Shown here: positions 7,901 to 12,787 of the stretch, in pieces
How the letters are laid out: the number at the start of each line of letters is the position of its first letter
How positions within the stretch are numbered: position 1 is the first letter of the stretch
Assembly: GCA_031398365.1 (NCBI GenBank)
Contig: JANNND010000229.1
Span: 1 to 12,787 of the forward strand
From: JAFDVL01 sp031398365
GTDB taxonomy: Bacteria > Acidobacteriota > Blastocatellia > RBC074
Reading direction: 5' to 3'
Length of the DNA: 12,787 bases
The notes under the pieces: generated by a model
What the model was told of the DNA's origin: nothing
What the model saw: only the letters and a program-made list of their open reading frames with translations
Database searches by the model: none
Translations under genes and position numbers: made by a program

Positions 7901-8530
7901 GCTTGGAAGGCAGCGGGACTTTCATCTTCTGATCTCGAAAATAGAGCGTACAGGCTTGATTTATCAGGATGTGTAACCATCAACGATTTGAAACCATTAG
8001 CAAAGTTAATAAGCCTGAATTCACTTCATTTAGACGGATGCTCTCAGCTAACGACTCTTCGTCAGCTAGGCAATTTTAAGAACTTGCGAACCTTGACTAT
8101 TTCGGGTTGCAGTAAAATAAAAGAATTGACGCCTCTGAGACGATTTACTGAATTACAGATTCTGAATATTCAGGGTTGCAAATCAATAACGGATATTTCT
8201 TCGATAGCAAAACTCAAAGGCTTACGCAATCTAGCACTCAACCGTTGTGCAAACAAAAAATATCTTCAGCCGCTTGTGGAACTCCAAGATTTAGAAACTT
8301 TGATAATTGATGGTGCAGATGGCCCCGTAGACTTAACCCCACTTTCCAAATTGTATAAACTTAGAGACCTGCACCTACACGATTTTCAAGGAAAGACAGA
8401 TTTGTCCCCTCTAGTTGGGTTAGTTAGTAACTTGCGAAATTTATGCGCCGCGAGATCTGACAACTTAATTATCCCCCCTGAGTTTGATGAGTTAACTTCA
8501 CGGGGGAAGAGAAATCGCAAGCGTGGGTAG
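4913..8530 (+). CDS. Metallophosphoesterase-NACHT-LRR protein, candidate NLR-like antiphage defence protein
   Basis: The protein has 1205 residues. ATG 4913 is preferred to GTG 4889 because AAAGAG lies about 9 nt upstream and the phosphoesterase begins at once. Domain 1 (1 to about 330) is a calcineurin-like metallophosphoesterase with every core motif: D11LH13, G51D52, G90NHD93, H228 and G258HMH261. Residues about 330-460 form a linker and pre-NACHT region. Domain 2 is a NACHT-type STAND NTPase: Walker A GDPGSGKST (477-485), Walker B IILLDGLDE (562-570), sensor TSR (599-601), and HLSLQEYFAA (847-856) in the C-terminal winged-helix region typical of NACHT proteins. Domain 3 is leucine-rich repeats (1013-1174), then a basic tail. 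No signal peptide or membrane segment is seen. By analogy with bacterial NACHT immune proteins, the LRRs would sense a phage product, NACHT would oligomerise, and the phosphoesterase would attack a nucleotide or nucleic acid; target and trigger are unknown. The gene stands alone and is AT-richer than its neighbours (5101-5160: 22 of 60 G+C; 3001-3060 in the ABC-F gene: 39 of 60), suggesting horizontal transfer. Confidence 0.93.
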   Translation: MAKFTWLHLTDLHCGMKEQEHLWPNIRDKFFDDLKKMHDRTGQWDAVLFTGDLVQRGAADEFDKLNKLLDKLWEHFEKLGSNPILLAVPGNHDLVRPDPKSSAMRLLTKWQLNPEIHEEFWEDPKSEYRKIIEEAFANYSAWWEEKTCNLSLPIQSGILPGDFSLSLEQEGLKIGIVGLNATFLQLGAGDYFERLAIDTRQLHKACNTNEQDSAEWIKHHHLCLFMTHQPPKWLDKSSRANQYPEIAPAGRFAAHLFGHMHEHISHDESFGGGSIQRFRQGCSLFGLEQYGEENNQVARQHGYAVHQIEINNGSGQMRIWPRLAKKHKVNGWHIVADTKNFSGLEEDEGTRSLSIEVLSPIIPANDSSVLTLSAKPTKKVATNSVRSNHQLFNGWAWPHEEPELKEYCEALAKAHGYIRFVEVPFLKDTSDVEIESLYVDPQFSKQEIHADTSPKNWPTRTDAVKAIQKYRHLVLLGDPGSGKSTLTSCITWQLCRCKIDRHNHWTEVLGGLVPIPMVLRELKLKADISWERLLDAFLEHRIGKLLGTRKRLEQLLESGRAIILLDGLDELGDLITRRKLRDAVQAGLSAYPEARWILTSRIVGYDQVPFHIDEKLTEPDPLLPFSDLHEIKYLQTKTRGQSPLKHSARNLFEIRFLSPFSDEQITKFSQNWYKQHEPEPSLIKEKSTNLVGAIHDNEGTQRLARIPFLLTLMALTHHSGGRLPHGRAELYDRIAAAYLDRIDARRGLNQLPYSLEQKKLWLSEIAYQMQKRRITKRRAESRGLRNPQIEQQEILANQKDVRVWLSKAIKQSGAEDVNNEAKSVLDYFASRSGLLLPRGEGQFAFMHLSLQEYFAACFLEQHLATPRFSAKTQTGPSDADLRTWANESPWRETFVLLFEKLAGKPEYSEALLKHLFDSRNEIESTESQATAMQLLAEVLIDPYISLTAETRKQMRRQCWLWAISLKNSSIELFDYDFLSRGIERTLLSEHSGDVSTAWKAAGLSSSDLENRAYRLDLSGCVTINDLKPLAKLISLNSLHLDGCSQLTTLRQLGNFKNLRTLTISGCSKIKELTPLRRFTELQILNIQGCKSITDISSIAKLKGLRNLALNRCANKKYLQPLVELQDLETLIIDGADGPVDLTPLSKLYKLRDLHLHDFQGKTDLSPLVGLVSNLRNLCAARSDNLIIPPEFDELTSRGKRNRKRG
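7949..8434 (+). repeat. Seven leucine-rich repeats of about 23 residues in the NACHT protein
   Basis: Repeats begin at residues 1013, 1036, 1059, 1082, 1105, 1128 and 1151. The first six are exactly 23 residues and the seventh is 24. The pattern is about xxLxLxGCxxIxxLxPLxxLxxL, for example RTLTISGCSKIKELTPL in repeat 3. A Cys at the same position in the first five copies (replaced in the last two) forms a likely Cys ladder like the Asn ladder of other LRRs. This is presumably the ligand-sensing end. Confidence 0.85.
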
Positions 8531-8639
8531 GAGCTATGGAATCACACAATGGTAATGGCTCGCGTTGCCAAGTTGAATAGGCTCTAGCAGTGTCGTGCCA
8601 ATCAGCGAGTTCAGGAAACAAGGAGCAACAAGCGACGGG
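8531..8639. other. Short gap between convergent genes, nothing clear in it
   Basis: This 109-nt stretch lies between the stop of the NACHT gene and the stop of the minus-strand 97-residue gene. I find no convincing terminator hairpin with a T-run on either strand; the best stem is TGGC/GCCA around 8560. The composition change from AT-rich to GC-rich falls about here. Confidence 0.4.
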
Positions 8640-8646
8640 TCAGGCA
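8638..8646 (+). repeat. Right copy of the short direct repeat flanking the NACHT gene
   Basis: GGTCAGGCA here repeats 4850-4858 and continues ACAC against CAC on the left. It overlaps the stop codon of the 97-residue minus-strand gene, where GC-rich DNA resumes, so it sits at the plausible right edge of an inserted segment. Confidence 0.25.
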
Positions 8647-8933
8647 ACACGCGGCAATCGTTCCCGCTCACGCGCAGCTTTTTCCGCTGCCACCTCCGCC
8701 CAAGCGCGATCCAAAATCGCTTCATCTTCCGGCGTCAATTCCAACTCCGGCGCGCCGAGTTCATCGCCATCGCGGCGCGCCGCTTCTTCTGCTTCGCGCT
8801 TGATTTCTATTTGCTCTCGAATCATAGCCAAATAGTCCGCATACGTCGCGCGCGGATTCACCAGTCCCGCCGCTTGGTCAGCGGCAAATTCTTCCGGCGA
8901 AAAAATGGTGCGTCCCAGATAAGTTGTTGGCAT
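8640..8933 (-). CDS. Small charged hypothetical protein, 97 residues
   Basis: I do not recognise the family. The ATG (complement of 8931-8933) has GGAG (complement of 8940-8943) 6 nt upstream, a good ribosome binding site lying inside the end of the preceding gene. Only 3 nt separate the two genes, so they are almost surely co-translated. The N-terminal third (LGRTIFSPEEFAADQAAG) looks folded. The rest is rich in Glu, Asp, Arg and Ala (TPEDEAILDRAWAEVAAEKA) and is probably helical. No signal peptide, membrane segment or DNA-binding motif is evident. It may bind the product of the upstream GNAT-like gene, but no known antitoxin family is recognisable. The GC-rich third-position codon use matches the rest of this minus-strand run. 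Confidence 0.65.
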   Translation of the reverse strand: MPTTYLGRTIFSPEEFAADQAAGLVNPRATYADYLAMIREQIEIKREAEEAARRDGDELGAPELELTPEDEAILDRAWAEVAAEKAARERERLPRVA

Positions 8934-8936
8934 AAA

Positions 8937-9323
8937 TTACTCCAGCAGGATTCCTTTGTCAGACAGGTACTTCCTGAACACGGTCATCATCGCAGTTCCC
9001 TCGTCCAACTCGAAGCGCATTTCCGTGTCATAGCCGTACCGTCGCCACCAGTCTTGTCCTTCTTGTTCAATCACTTCATTGACACTCTCTGTGCCATACA
9101 AATCATAAGTCAAAAGCTCTCGTTGCCGAACCATCAATGACGCATCGAATCCGAAGCGCGCCCAAGTATAATAACCATTGTGCGCCTTGTCGAAATAATC
9201 ACCCGCCGCCCACAATTTAAAATACTTGATTCCCAAGCTTCTGGCCCCACGCACTTGCCTACAAAAAGCACGTATCCCTAATGCTTGCCCACCTTGCCTA
9301 ATAGCTGCACGGACGTAAACCAA
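8937..9323 (-). CDS. GNAT-like C-terminal fragment, apparently N-terminally truncated
   Basis: This 128-residue frame uses TTG 9323 as the first plausible start; no good ribosome binding site precedes it. The sequence resembles the second half of a GNAT acyltransferase domain. RQGGQA fits the acyl-CoA loop R/Q-x-x-G-x-G/A, followed by a helix (FCRQVRGARSLG), a strand (IKYFKLWAAG) and NGYYTWARFGFDA, like the closing strands. A further 60 residues follow (GQDWWRRYGYD...VFRKYLSDKG). The first half of such a domain is missing. The frame is open only to the in-frame TGA that ends the nucleoside hydrolase 37 nt upstream, so nothing upstream can supply it. Either a deletion created a remnant or this is a small family I do not know. 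It overlaps nothing and is followed after 3 nt by the 97-residue gene. The GNAT assignment comes from motif reading and is tentative. Confidence 0.55.
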   Translation of the reverse strand: MVYVRAAIRQGGQALGIRAFCRQVRGARSLGIKYFKLWAAGDYFDKAHNGYYTWARFGFDASLMVRQRELLTYDLYGTESVNEVIEQEGQDWWRRYGYDTEMRFELDEGTAMMTVFRKYLSDKGILLE

Positions 9324-9359
9324 GGGAAAAACTCGTTTGTTGCTGAAGAAAATATGGCT

Positions 9360-10343
9360 TCACGGCTTGAGCAACCGCTTCATTAAATCCACCACAAACT
9401 CCGGCGCGGCGTTATAGCAATAGCGCACGCGCTTCTTCGACCGAATCGTTTTGCCTACCAGCAGGTACGGTTTTTCTGGCTGTTTGCCGTTTGCCAATAG
9501 CTTCGGGTTCACATCATCAGGCAATGTTTGAATCGCGGCGGGCAAAACCTCTGACGTGATCCATTGCGGCGAAGTCAGATAAGCAATCGCCAACGTGTCG
9601 AATGGATTGAAGCCGTCCAAGCCTAAATCGCGTTGCCATTTCTGCAGCCAATCGGACGCCGGGCTGTGCAGCCATTTCGTGGCTTCGTTGCCGTTTGCCA
9701 GACGTTGTAATTCCGCCTCGCGCAGCCAGACTTTCGATGACACCTCCCAGGGCGCTAATACGATGGGAACGGAAGAATCTAACAACACCTGAAAGCCGGG
9801 CGCGTCCAATTCAAAATTGAAATCACGGAAGGAGCGCGGCTGATCGGCTTTGGCAATAAAGCGTTGACCGGGGCGACGTCCGGCGACGGCGATGATTTCG
9901 ATGATGTTGCGATGCAGTTCAGGATGCAGTTTTAGCAATGACGCAACGTTTGTGACAGGGCCAAGCGCGAGGATGATGAGCTTTTCTTTGCGCAAAGCAG
10001 CCGCCATCGCACGCACGGCTGCGGTCTCTTCACCAAGTTGTTTGGCGTTGGCGGCTCCGGGATAAATGCTCAAACCTGGCGGGCCAAAGCGGCGCACGAT
10101 CTCTTGCCCCATCGGCCATGCGACCTCAAACGGCGCATTGCCAAAAACGACGCTGACACCGCGAATGGCGAGTTCGGGCGAATGAAACGCTTGCAACAAG
10201 GCGAAGCCATCATCCACTTCATGTCCGCCCCTTTGCACTGAGGGGTCGGTGTCAATCCAGACGGCTTTGGGTTTGGGCTGTGAGAAAAGATTGCCGCTTG
10301 CAAGCAGCAGAGCCAATAAAATCAGGGGTATTGAGAGTTTCAT
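9360..10343 (-). CDS. Exported nucleoside hydrolase-like (IUNH superfamily) protein with altered active site
   Basis: The protein has 327 residues. The ATG (complement of 10341-10343) was chosen because it starts a clear signal peptide (MKLSIPLILLALLLASG, cleavage near residues 16-21). The frame extends 12 codons further but without a better signal. GGAA lies 8 nt upstream. Nucleoside hydrolases split ribonucleosides into base and ribose using a Ca-binding Asp cluster. The family marks present are IDTDP (30-34), DD (44-45), GN (68-69), ALGPVTNVA (126-134), FNFELDAPG (175-183) and Asp249. Two departures stand out. The compact DTDPGxDDA loop is stretched to DTDP-SVQRGGHEV-DDGFA, and the HDP motif is FDT, so the proton-donor His is missing. 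The Asp ligands seem retained. It may hydrolyse another N-glycoside outside the cytoplasm. It lies 63 nt after the kinase gene on the same strand. Confidence 0.85.
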   Translation of the reverse strand: MKLSIPLILLALLLASGNLFSQPKPKAVWIDTDPSVQRGGHEVDDGFALLQAFHSPELAIRGVSVVFGNAPFEVAWPMGQEIVRRFGPPGLSIYPGAANAKQLGEETAAVRAMAAALRKEKLIILALGPVTNVASLLKLHPELHRNIIEIIAVAGRRPGQRFIAKADQPRSFRDFNFELDAPGFQVLLDSSVPIVLAPWEVSSKVWLREAELQRLANGNEATKWLHSPASDWLQKWQRDLGLDGFNPFDTLAIAYLTSPQWITSEVLPAAIQTLPDDVNPKLLANGKQPEKPYLLVGKTIRSKKRVRYCYNAAPEFVVDLMKRLLKP

Positions 10344-10364
10344 AAAATCAATTCCGTTTTCCTC

Positions 10365-10392
10365 CACGAAGGCACACAAAAATTCACGAAGG
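10365..10392. repeat. CACGAAGG direct repeat in the kinase-hydrolase gap
   Basis: CACGAAGG occurs at 10365-10372 and again at 10385-10392, with a 20-nt period. On the minus strand it reads CCTTCGTG twice. From memory, similar 'CTTCGTG' strings are dispersed between genes in many acidobacterial and planctomycete-type genomes, so this may be part of a genome-wide filler repeat. Confidence 0.35.
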
Positions 10393-10406
10393 GAAGAGGA
10401 AGCATT

Positions 10407-11426
10407 TCAAGCCAAAATCCAAGCGCGCGCGAGTGCCAACAGGTGCGCTTTTTCTGCTAATCCATAACTGAGTGGAAGCTGTGCGACGCCGAGCAAGCGC
10501 CGCATGATTTCGACGCCAGCGAACTTCCAAGTCAACGCTTCATCCAGCGGCGCGTCGTATTCTTGCAGCGCTTGCGCAAGCAATCCCGCCGGTTGTTGCG
10601 CCAAGTATAAATGCGCCAGCAACACGCCCACATCAAATTCCGGCGGGCCAAAGAAACAGAATTCCGGGTCAATCACGCGCACGCCTGCCGCCGTTTGCAA
10701 CCAGCTTCCCGGAAAATAATCGCCATGCAAGAGGGCCACGCCGTCCTGCAAATACAATGCGCCGAGCGCCTGCACAACGCTAACATAGCGGTCATTGGTT
10801 TGCAGATGATGCGCTTCGTTCGCCAGACCCGGCGTGATGGCGTCCAGTTCAATCCCATTGTTTGCCTGCAAAGGAAGATCGAAGATGTGCTGATGATTTA
10901 AGTCACGCATCGCGCGGTTCGCCAAAGCCGTTTTATCTCCCAAGGTAGTAAACGAACGATGCAAGGCGCGCAGCCAATGTACGAGCGCGGCAAGCTGTTC
11001 TGCCGTCAACTCTTCACCGCGATAGAGCGCCGTAAAATCGCGGGCTGCGCCGAGGTCTTCCAAGGCAAGGATACGCGCGACGGCGTCTACGCCAATCAGT
11101 TTTGGCATCAGCGCGGCAATGGCCGGTTGGGTCTGTACCGTTTCATAGAAGCGCCCTTCGATCACAGCCCGATCCCAAGGCGCAGCAATGACGGGGTATT
11201 TTTCGACCCACGGGCGCGCTTGTTTGAGGATGAAAGAACGCGTCGAAGTGTTGAGGCGAAGCGTGTAATTCATGTTGCCTTCGCCTGCTTTTTCGGCCTG
11301 CTGCAAGTCTTCGTTCGCGGCCAGCCAGCCGCGTTCTCGCAGATATACAGTAAGCCCTGCCAAGTCATCAGCGTCCAGAAAATAAGTGGTGGGATGTTGC
11401 TGTAAAAATTCTTCTTTTTTGGTCAT
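10407..11426 (-). CDS. APH-fold small-molecule kinase, methylthioribose kinase-like
   Basis: The protein has 339 residues from the ATG (complement of 11424-11426), which has GAGAG 7 nt upstream; a GTG one codon earlier is the alternative. It is a phosphotransferase of the aminoglycoside/choline/methylthioribose kinase fold. The nucleotide site shows GEGNMNYTLRL (48-58) and FILKQ with Lys68. Glu90 (DRAVIE) is the probable Lys partner. The catalytic loop is HGDYFPGSW (234-242) with Asp236, and the metal motif is DPEFCFFGPPEFD (253-265). GEGNxN, KQARPWV and HGDxxxGS with DPEFxxxGP are closer to MtnK of methionine salvage than to antibiotic kinases. However, MtnK is usually about 390-400 residues and no other salvage gene is visible. 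The substrate could be methylthioribose or another sugar. Downstream is the nucleoside hydrolase-like gene, which might supply related sugars; this link is inference. Confidence 0.85.
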   Translation of the reverse strand: MTKKEEFLQQHPTTYFLDADDLAGLTVYLRERGWLAANEDLQQAEKAGEGNMNYTLRLNTSTRSFILKQARPWVEKYPVIAAPWDRAVIEGRFYETVQTQPAIAALMPKLIGVDAVARILALEDLGAARDFTALYRGEELTAEQLAALVHWLRALHRSFTTLGDKTALANRAMRDLNHQHIFDLPLQANNGIELDAITPGLANEAHHLQTNDRYVSVVQALGALYLQDGVALLHGDYFPGSWLQTAAGVRVIDPEFCFFGPPEFDVGVLLAHLYLAQQPAGLLAQALQEYDAPLDEALTWKFAGVEIMRRLLGVAQLPLSYGLAEKAHLLALARAWILA

Positions 11427-11475
11427 CACGTTGCTCTCAATTTGAAAAAAAGAAACCGCAGTCTACGGTATCAGG

Positions 11476-11492
11476 GCGTTGCAGCACAACGC
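11476..11492. repeat. 6-bp inverted repeat in the divergent intergenic region
   Basis: GCGTTG (11476-11481), spacer CAGCA, and CAACGC (11487-11492) form a perfect inverted repeat between the kinase gene and the dienelactone hydrolase gene. It could be an operator half-site pair or chance. Confidence 0.3.
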
Positions 11493-11496
11493 TGCC

Positions 11497-11525
11497 TTGC
11501 CATCAGACCACGGCTCACATATCGT
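11497..11525 (+). promoter_or_regulatory. Candidate sigma70 promoter for the dienelactone hydrolase gene
   Basis: TTGCCA (11497-11502, 5/6 match) is followed after 17 bases by TATCGT (11520-11525, 4/6 match). Transcription would begin near 11532 and give a leader of about 45 nt. The adjacent 9-bp inverted repeat begins at the last base of the -10 box, which supports a regulated promoter. Confidence 0.4.
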
Positions 11526-11554
11526 GTCGCGTGCGAATCAACAACCACGCGACA
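11525..11554. promoter_or_regulatory. Perfect 9-bp inverted repeat, operator or leader hairpin
   Basis: TGTCGCGTG (11525-11533) and CACGCGACA (11546-11554) are exact reverse complements separated by 12 nt. The element overlaps the candidate start of transcription and ends 10 nt before the ribosome binding site AAGGAG (11565-11570). Two readings are open: binding site of a dimeric repressor, or a stem in the 5' leader that affects translation. Confidence 0.5.
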
Positions 11555-11575
11555 TCACTCAACCAAGGAGCTTCT

Positions 11576-12787
11576 ATGATTACCATCAATGCTTTTGACG
11601 GGGGCGAATTCGACGCTTATTTGGCCCTGCCAACCAGCCAACGCGGGCCGGGCATCGTGCTCTTACAAGAAATCTTCGGCGTCAATCAGGATATGCGTTC
11701 CATCGCCGACTGGTATGCGGCGCATGGCTTTGTCGTGCTGTGTCCCGATCTGTTTTGGCGGCAGCAACCGGGCATTCAATTGACCGATCAAACCGATGCC
11801 GAATGGGCGCGCGCATTCGAGTTATACAAAGGTCTGGACGAAGCCAAAGCCGTGGATGATGCGGGCGCGACACTGGAGTTTATGCGCCAACATCCGGCCT
11901 GTACGGGTAAGGTCGGCGCGGTCGGGTTTTGCCTCGGCGGCAAGCTGGCGTATTTGTTGGCGGTGCGGCAACAACCAGATTGCAGTGTGGGCTATTACGG
12001 CGTGGGGATTGAAAAAGCGTTGGAGGAGATCACAAATCTGCGCGGAGCGTTGATGCTACACATTGCTAAGCAGGATCAGTTTTGTTCGCCTGCGGCACAA
12101 GCGGCGATTCACGCGGCGCTCAAGGGGAAGGCAAACATCACGTTGCACGATTATGCGGAACAGGATCACGCGTTCGCGCGGGTGGGAGGGGCGCATTACA
12201 ACGCAGGTGCGGCGGAGCTGGCGAACTTGCGCACGCTGGAGTTTTTCACCCGGCATCTGAATGGTTCGAATGCCGTGAACTTGTCGGAGTTGTGGGACGA
12301 ACACGTCAAATATGAATTCGCTACGCGCAACACCGAAGATACGTTGCAAACGATGGTTGCCGACGCCTATGTCAATCACGTTCCGGTGCTGACGGGCGGT
12401 GTCGGACACGACGAATTGCGCGAATTTTATGCCGAGCATTTCATTCCGCAAATGCCGCCGGACACAATGATGACGCCGGTTTCGCGCACGGTCGGCACAG
12501 ATCGCGTCGTAGACGAAATGGTCTTTGAGTTTACGCACACAATCACGATGGATTGGATGTTGCCTGGTGTTGCGCCGACCGACAAGCACGTCAAAGTCCC
12601 GCTCATCGTTGTCGTGCATTTCCGCGACGGCAAGCTGGCGCACGAACATATTTATTGGGATCAGGCTTCGGTGCTGGTGCAGCTTGGGTTGCTGGAGGCG
12701 ACAACCTTGCCCGTCGCAGGCGTCGAAAGCGCGGAGAAGGTTTTGCATCCTGAGTTGCCATCGAATCAGTTGATCGCGCGCTCTGAT
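11576..12787 (+). CDS. Dienelactone hydrolase fused to a SnoaL/NTF2-like domain (3' end outside window)
   Basis: The ATG at 11576 has AAGGAG 5 nt upstream, and the frame is open for 404 codons to the last base without a stop. Residues 1 to about 228 are a dienelactone hydrolase (alpha/beta hydrolase, carboxymethylenebutenolidase family). QEIFGVN carries Glu32, nucleophile elbow GFCLGG carries Cys119, and Asp167 (AKQDQF) and His198 (QDHAF) complete the Cys-Asp-His triad. The family opens lactone or ester rings, in the best-known case dienelactone to maleylacetate in chloroaromatic degradation. Residues about 240-375 resemble a SnoaL-like ester-cyclase/NTF2-fold domain (FYAEHFIP, SRTVGTDRVVDE, HEHIYWDQASVL). 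No signal peptide is seen, so it is cytoplasmic. The fused domain could bind or process the same substrate; this is inference. The gene is divergent from the kinase gene across a 149-nt gap with operator-like repeats. Confidence 0.9.
   Translation, partial: MITINAFDGGEFDAYLALPTSQRGPGIVLLQEIFGVNQDMRSIADWYAAHGFVVLCPDLFWRQQPGIQLTDQTDAEWARAFELYKGLDEAKAVDDAGATLEFMRQHPACTGKVGAVGFCLGGKLAYLLAVRQQPDCSVGYYGVGIEKALEEITNLRGALMLHIAKQDQFCSPAAQAAIHAALKGKANITLHDYAEQDHAFARVGGAHYNAGAAELANLRTLEFFTRHLNGSNAVNLSELWDEHVKYEFATRNTEDTLQTMVADAYVNHVPVLTGGVGHDELREFYAEHFIPQMPPDTMMTPVSRTVGTDRVVDEMVFEFTHTITMDWMLPGVAPTDKHVKVPLIVVVHFRDGKLAHEHIYWDQASVLVQLGLLEATTLPVAGVESAEKVLHPELPSNQLIARSD

Noticed and set aside
8748..8782. Two CGGCGCGCCG palindromes 25 nt apart (possible hairpin or protein site)
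   Set aside because: They lie within codons for the 97-residue protein in GC-rich DNA, where such palindromes arise from codon bias.
8595..9140. Plus-strand frame of 181 codons opposite the two small minus-strand genes
   Set aside because: Its product is low-complexity Arg/Ser/Phe-rich, while the minus strand has good ribosome binding spacing, tight coupling and protein-like motifs.
8640..9323. Firm annotation as a GNAT toxin with its antitoxin
   Set aside because: The GNAT-like half lacks the N-terminal part of the fold and the small protein has no ribbon-helix-helix or other known antitoxin motif, so it is kept only as a hypothesis.
12056..12748. Minus-strand frame of 230 codons inside the dienelactone hydrolase-SnoaL gene
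   Set aside because: It is antisense to clearly conserved motifs (DHAF, EHIYWDQ) and its product is Arg/His-rich with no family pattern.
1..12787. CRISPR array, rRNA, tRNA, insertion sequence or prophage genes
   Set aside because: No regular spaced repeats, RNA signatures, transposase or integrase motifs, or phage structural proteins were seen on either strand.

Overview
The window looks like a chromosomal segment of a GC-moderate Gram-negative-type bacterium. A lipoprotein-type secretion signal, a long Rel-type stringent factor, and loosely packed intergenic DNA with filler-like short repeats would fit an Acidobacteriota (Blastocatellia-like) genome. That placement is an impression from gene style, not something the sequence proves. 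No RNA gene, CRISPR array, transposase or phage structural gene was seen, and no gene-free stretch exceeds about 200 bases.

Layout, plus strand, left: (1) the 3' part of a RelA/SpoT-type (p)ppGpp synthetase/hydrolase (1-1017); (2) a RidA-family deaminase (1210-1584) behind a plausible promoter; (3) a lipoprotein-like SurA/parvulin chaperone (1622-2833) whose stop codon overlaps by one base the start of (4) an ABC-F ATPase (2833-4737). This is ordinary housekeeping DNA of fairly high GC.

Centre: one AT-richer gene (4913-8530) encodes a 1205-residue protein with three parts: an N-terminal calcineurin-like metallophosphoesterase with all its metal-site motifs, a central NACHT-type STAND NTPase with intact Walker A and B, and a C-terminal array of seven leucine-rich repeats, nearly all exactly 23 residues long. 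This effector-switch-sensor architecture is that of bacterial NLR-like immune proteins and is the most interesting content of the window. Its base composition differs clearly from its neighbours, and an imperfect short direct repeat flanks it, so it looks like an acquired single-gene module.

Right: a minus-strand run reads, in transcription order, an APH-fold kinase resembling methylthioribose kinase (11426-10407), an exported nucleoside-hydrolase-like protein with an altered active site (10343-9360), a GNAT-like fragment lacking its N-terminal half (9323-8937), and a small charged protein (8933-8640). The kinase and hydrolase could together handle nucleoside or thioribose breakdown products, which is inference. 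The last two are coupled by a 3-nt gap.

Right edge: divergent from the kinase, a plus-strand gene (11576 to beyond the window) encodes a dienelactone hydrolase fused to a SnoaL/NTF2-like domain. Just upstream are a candidate promoter and a perfect 9-bp inverted repeat that could be an operator.
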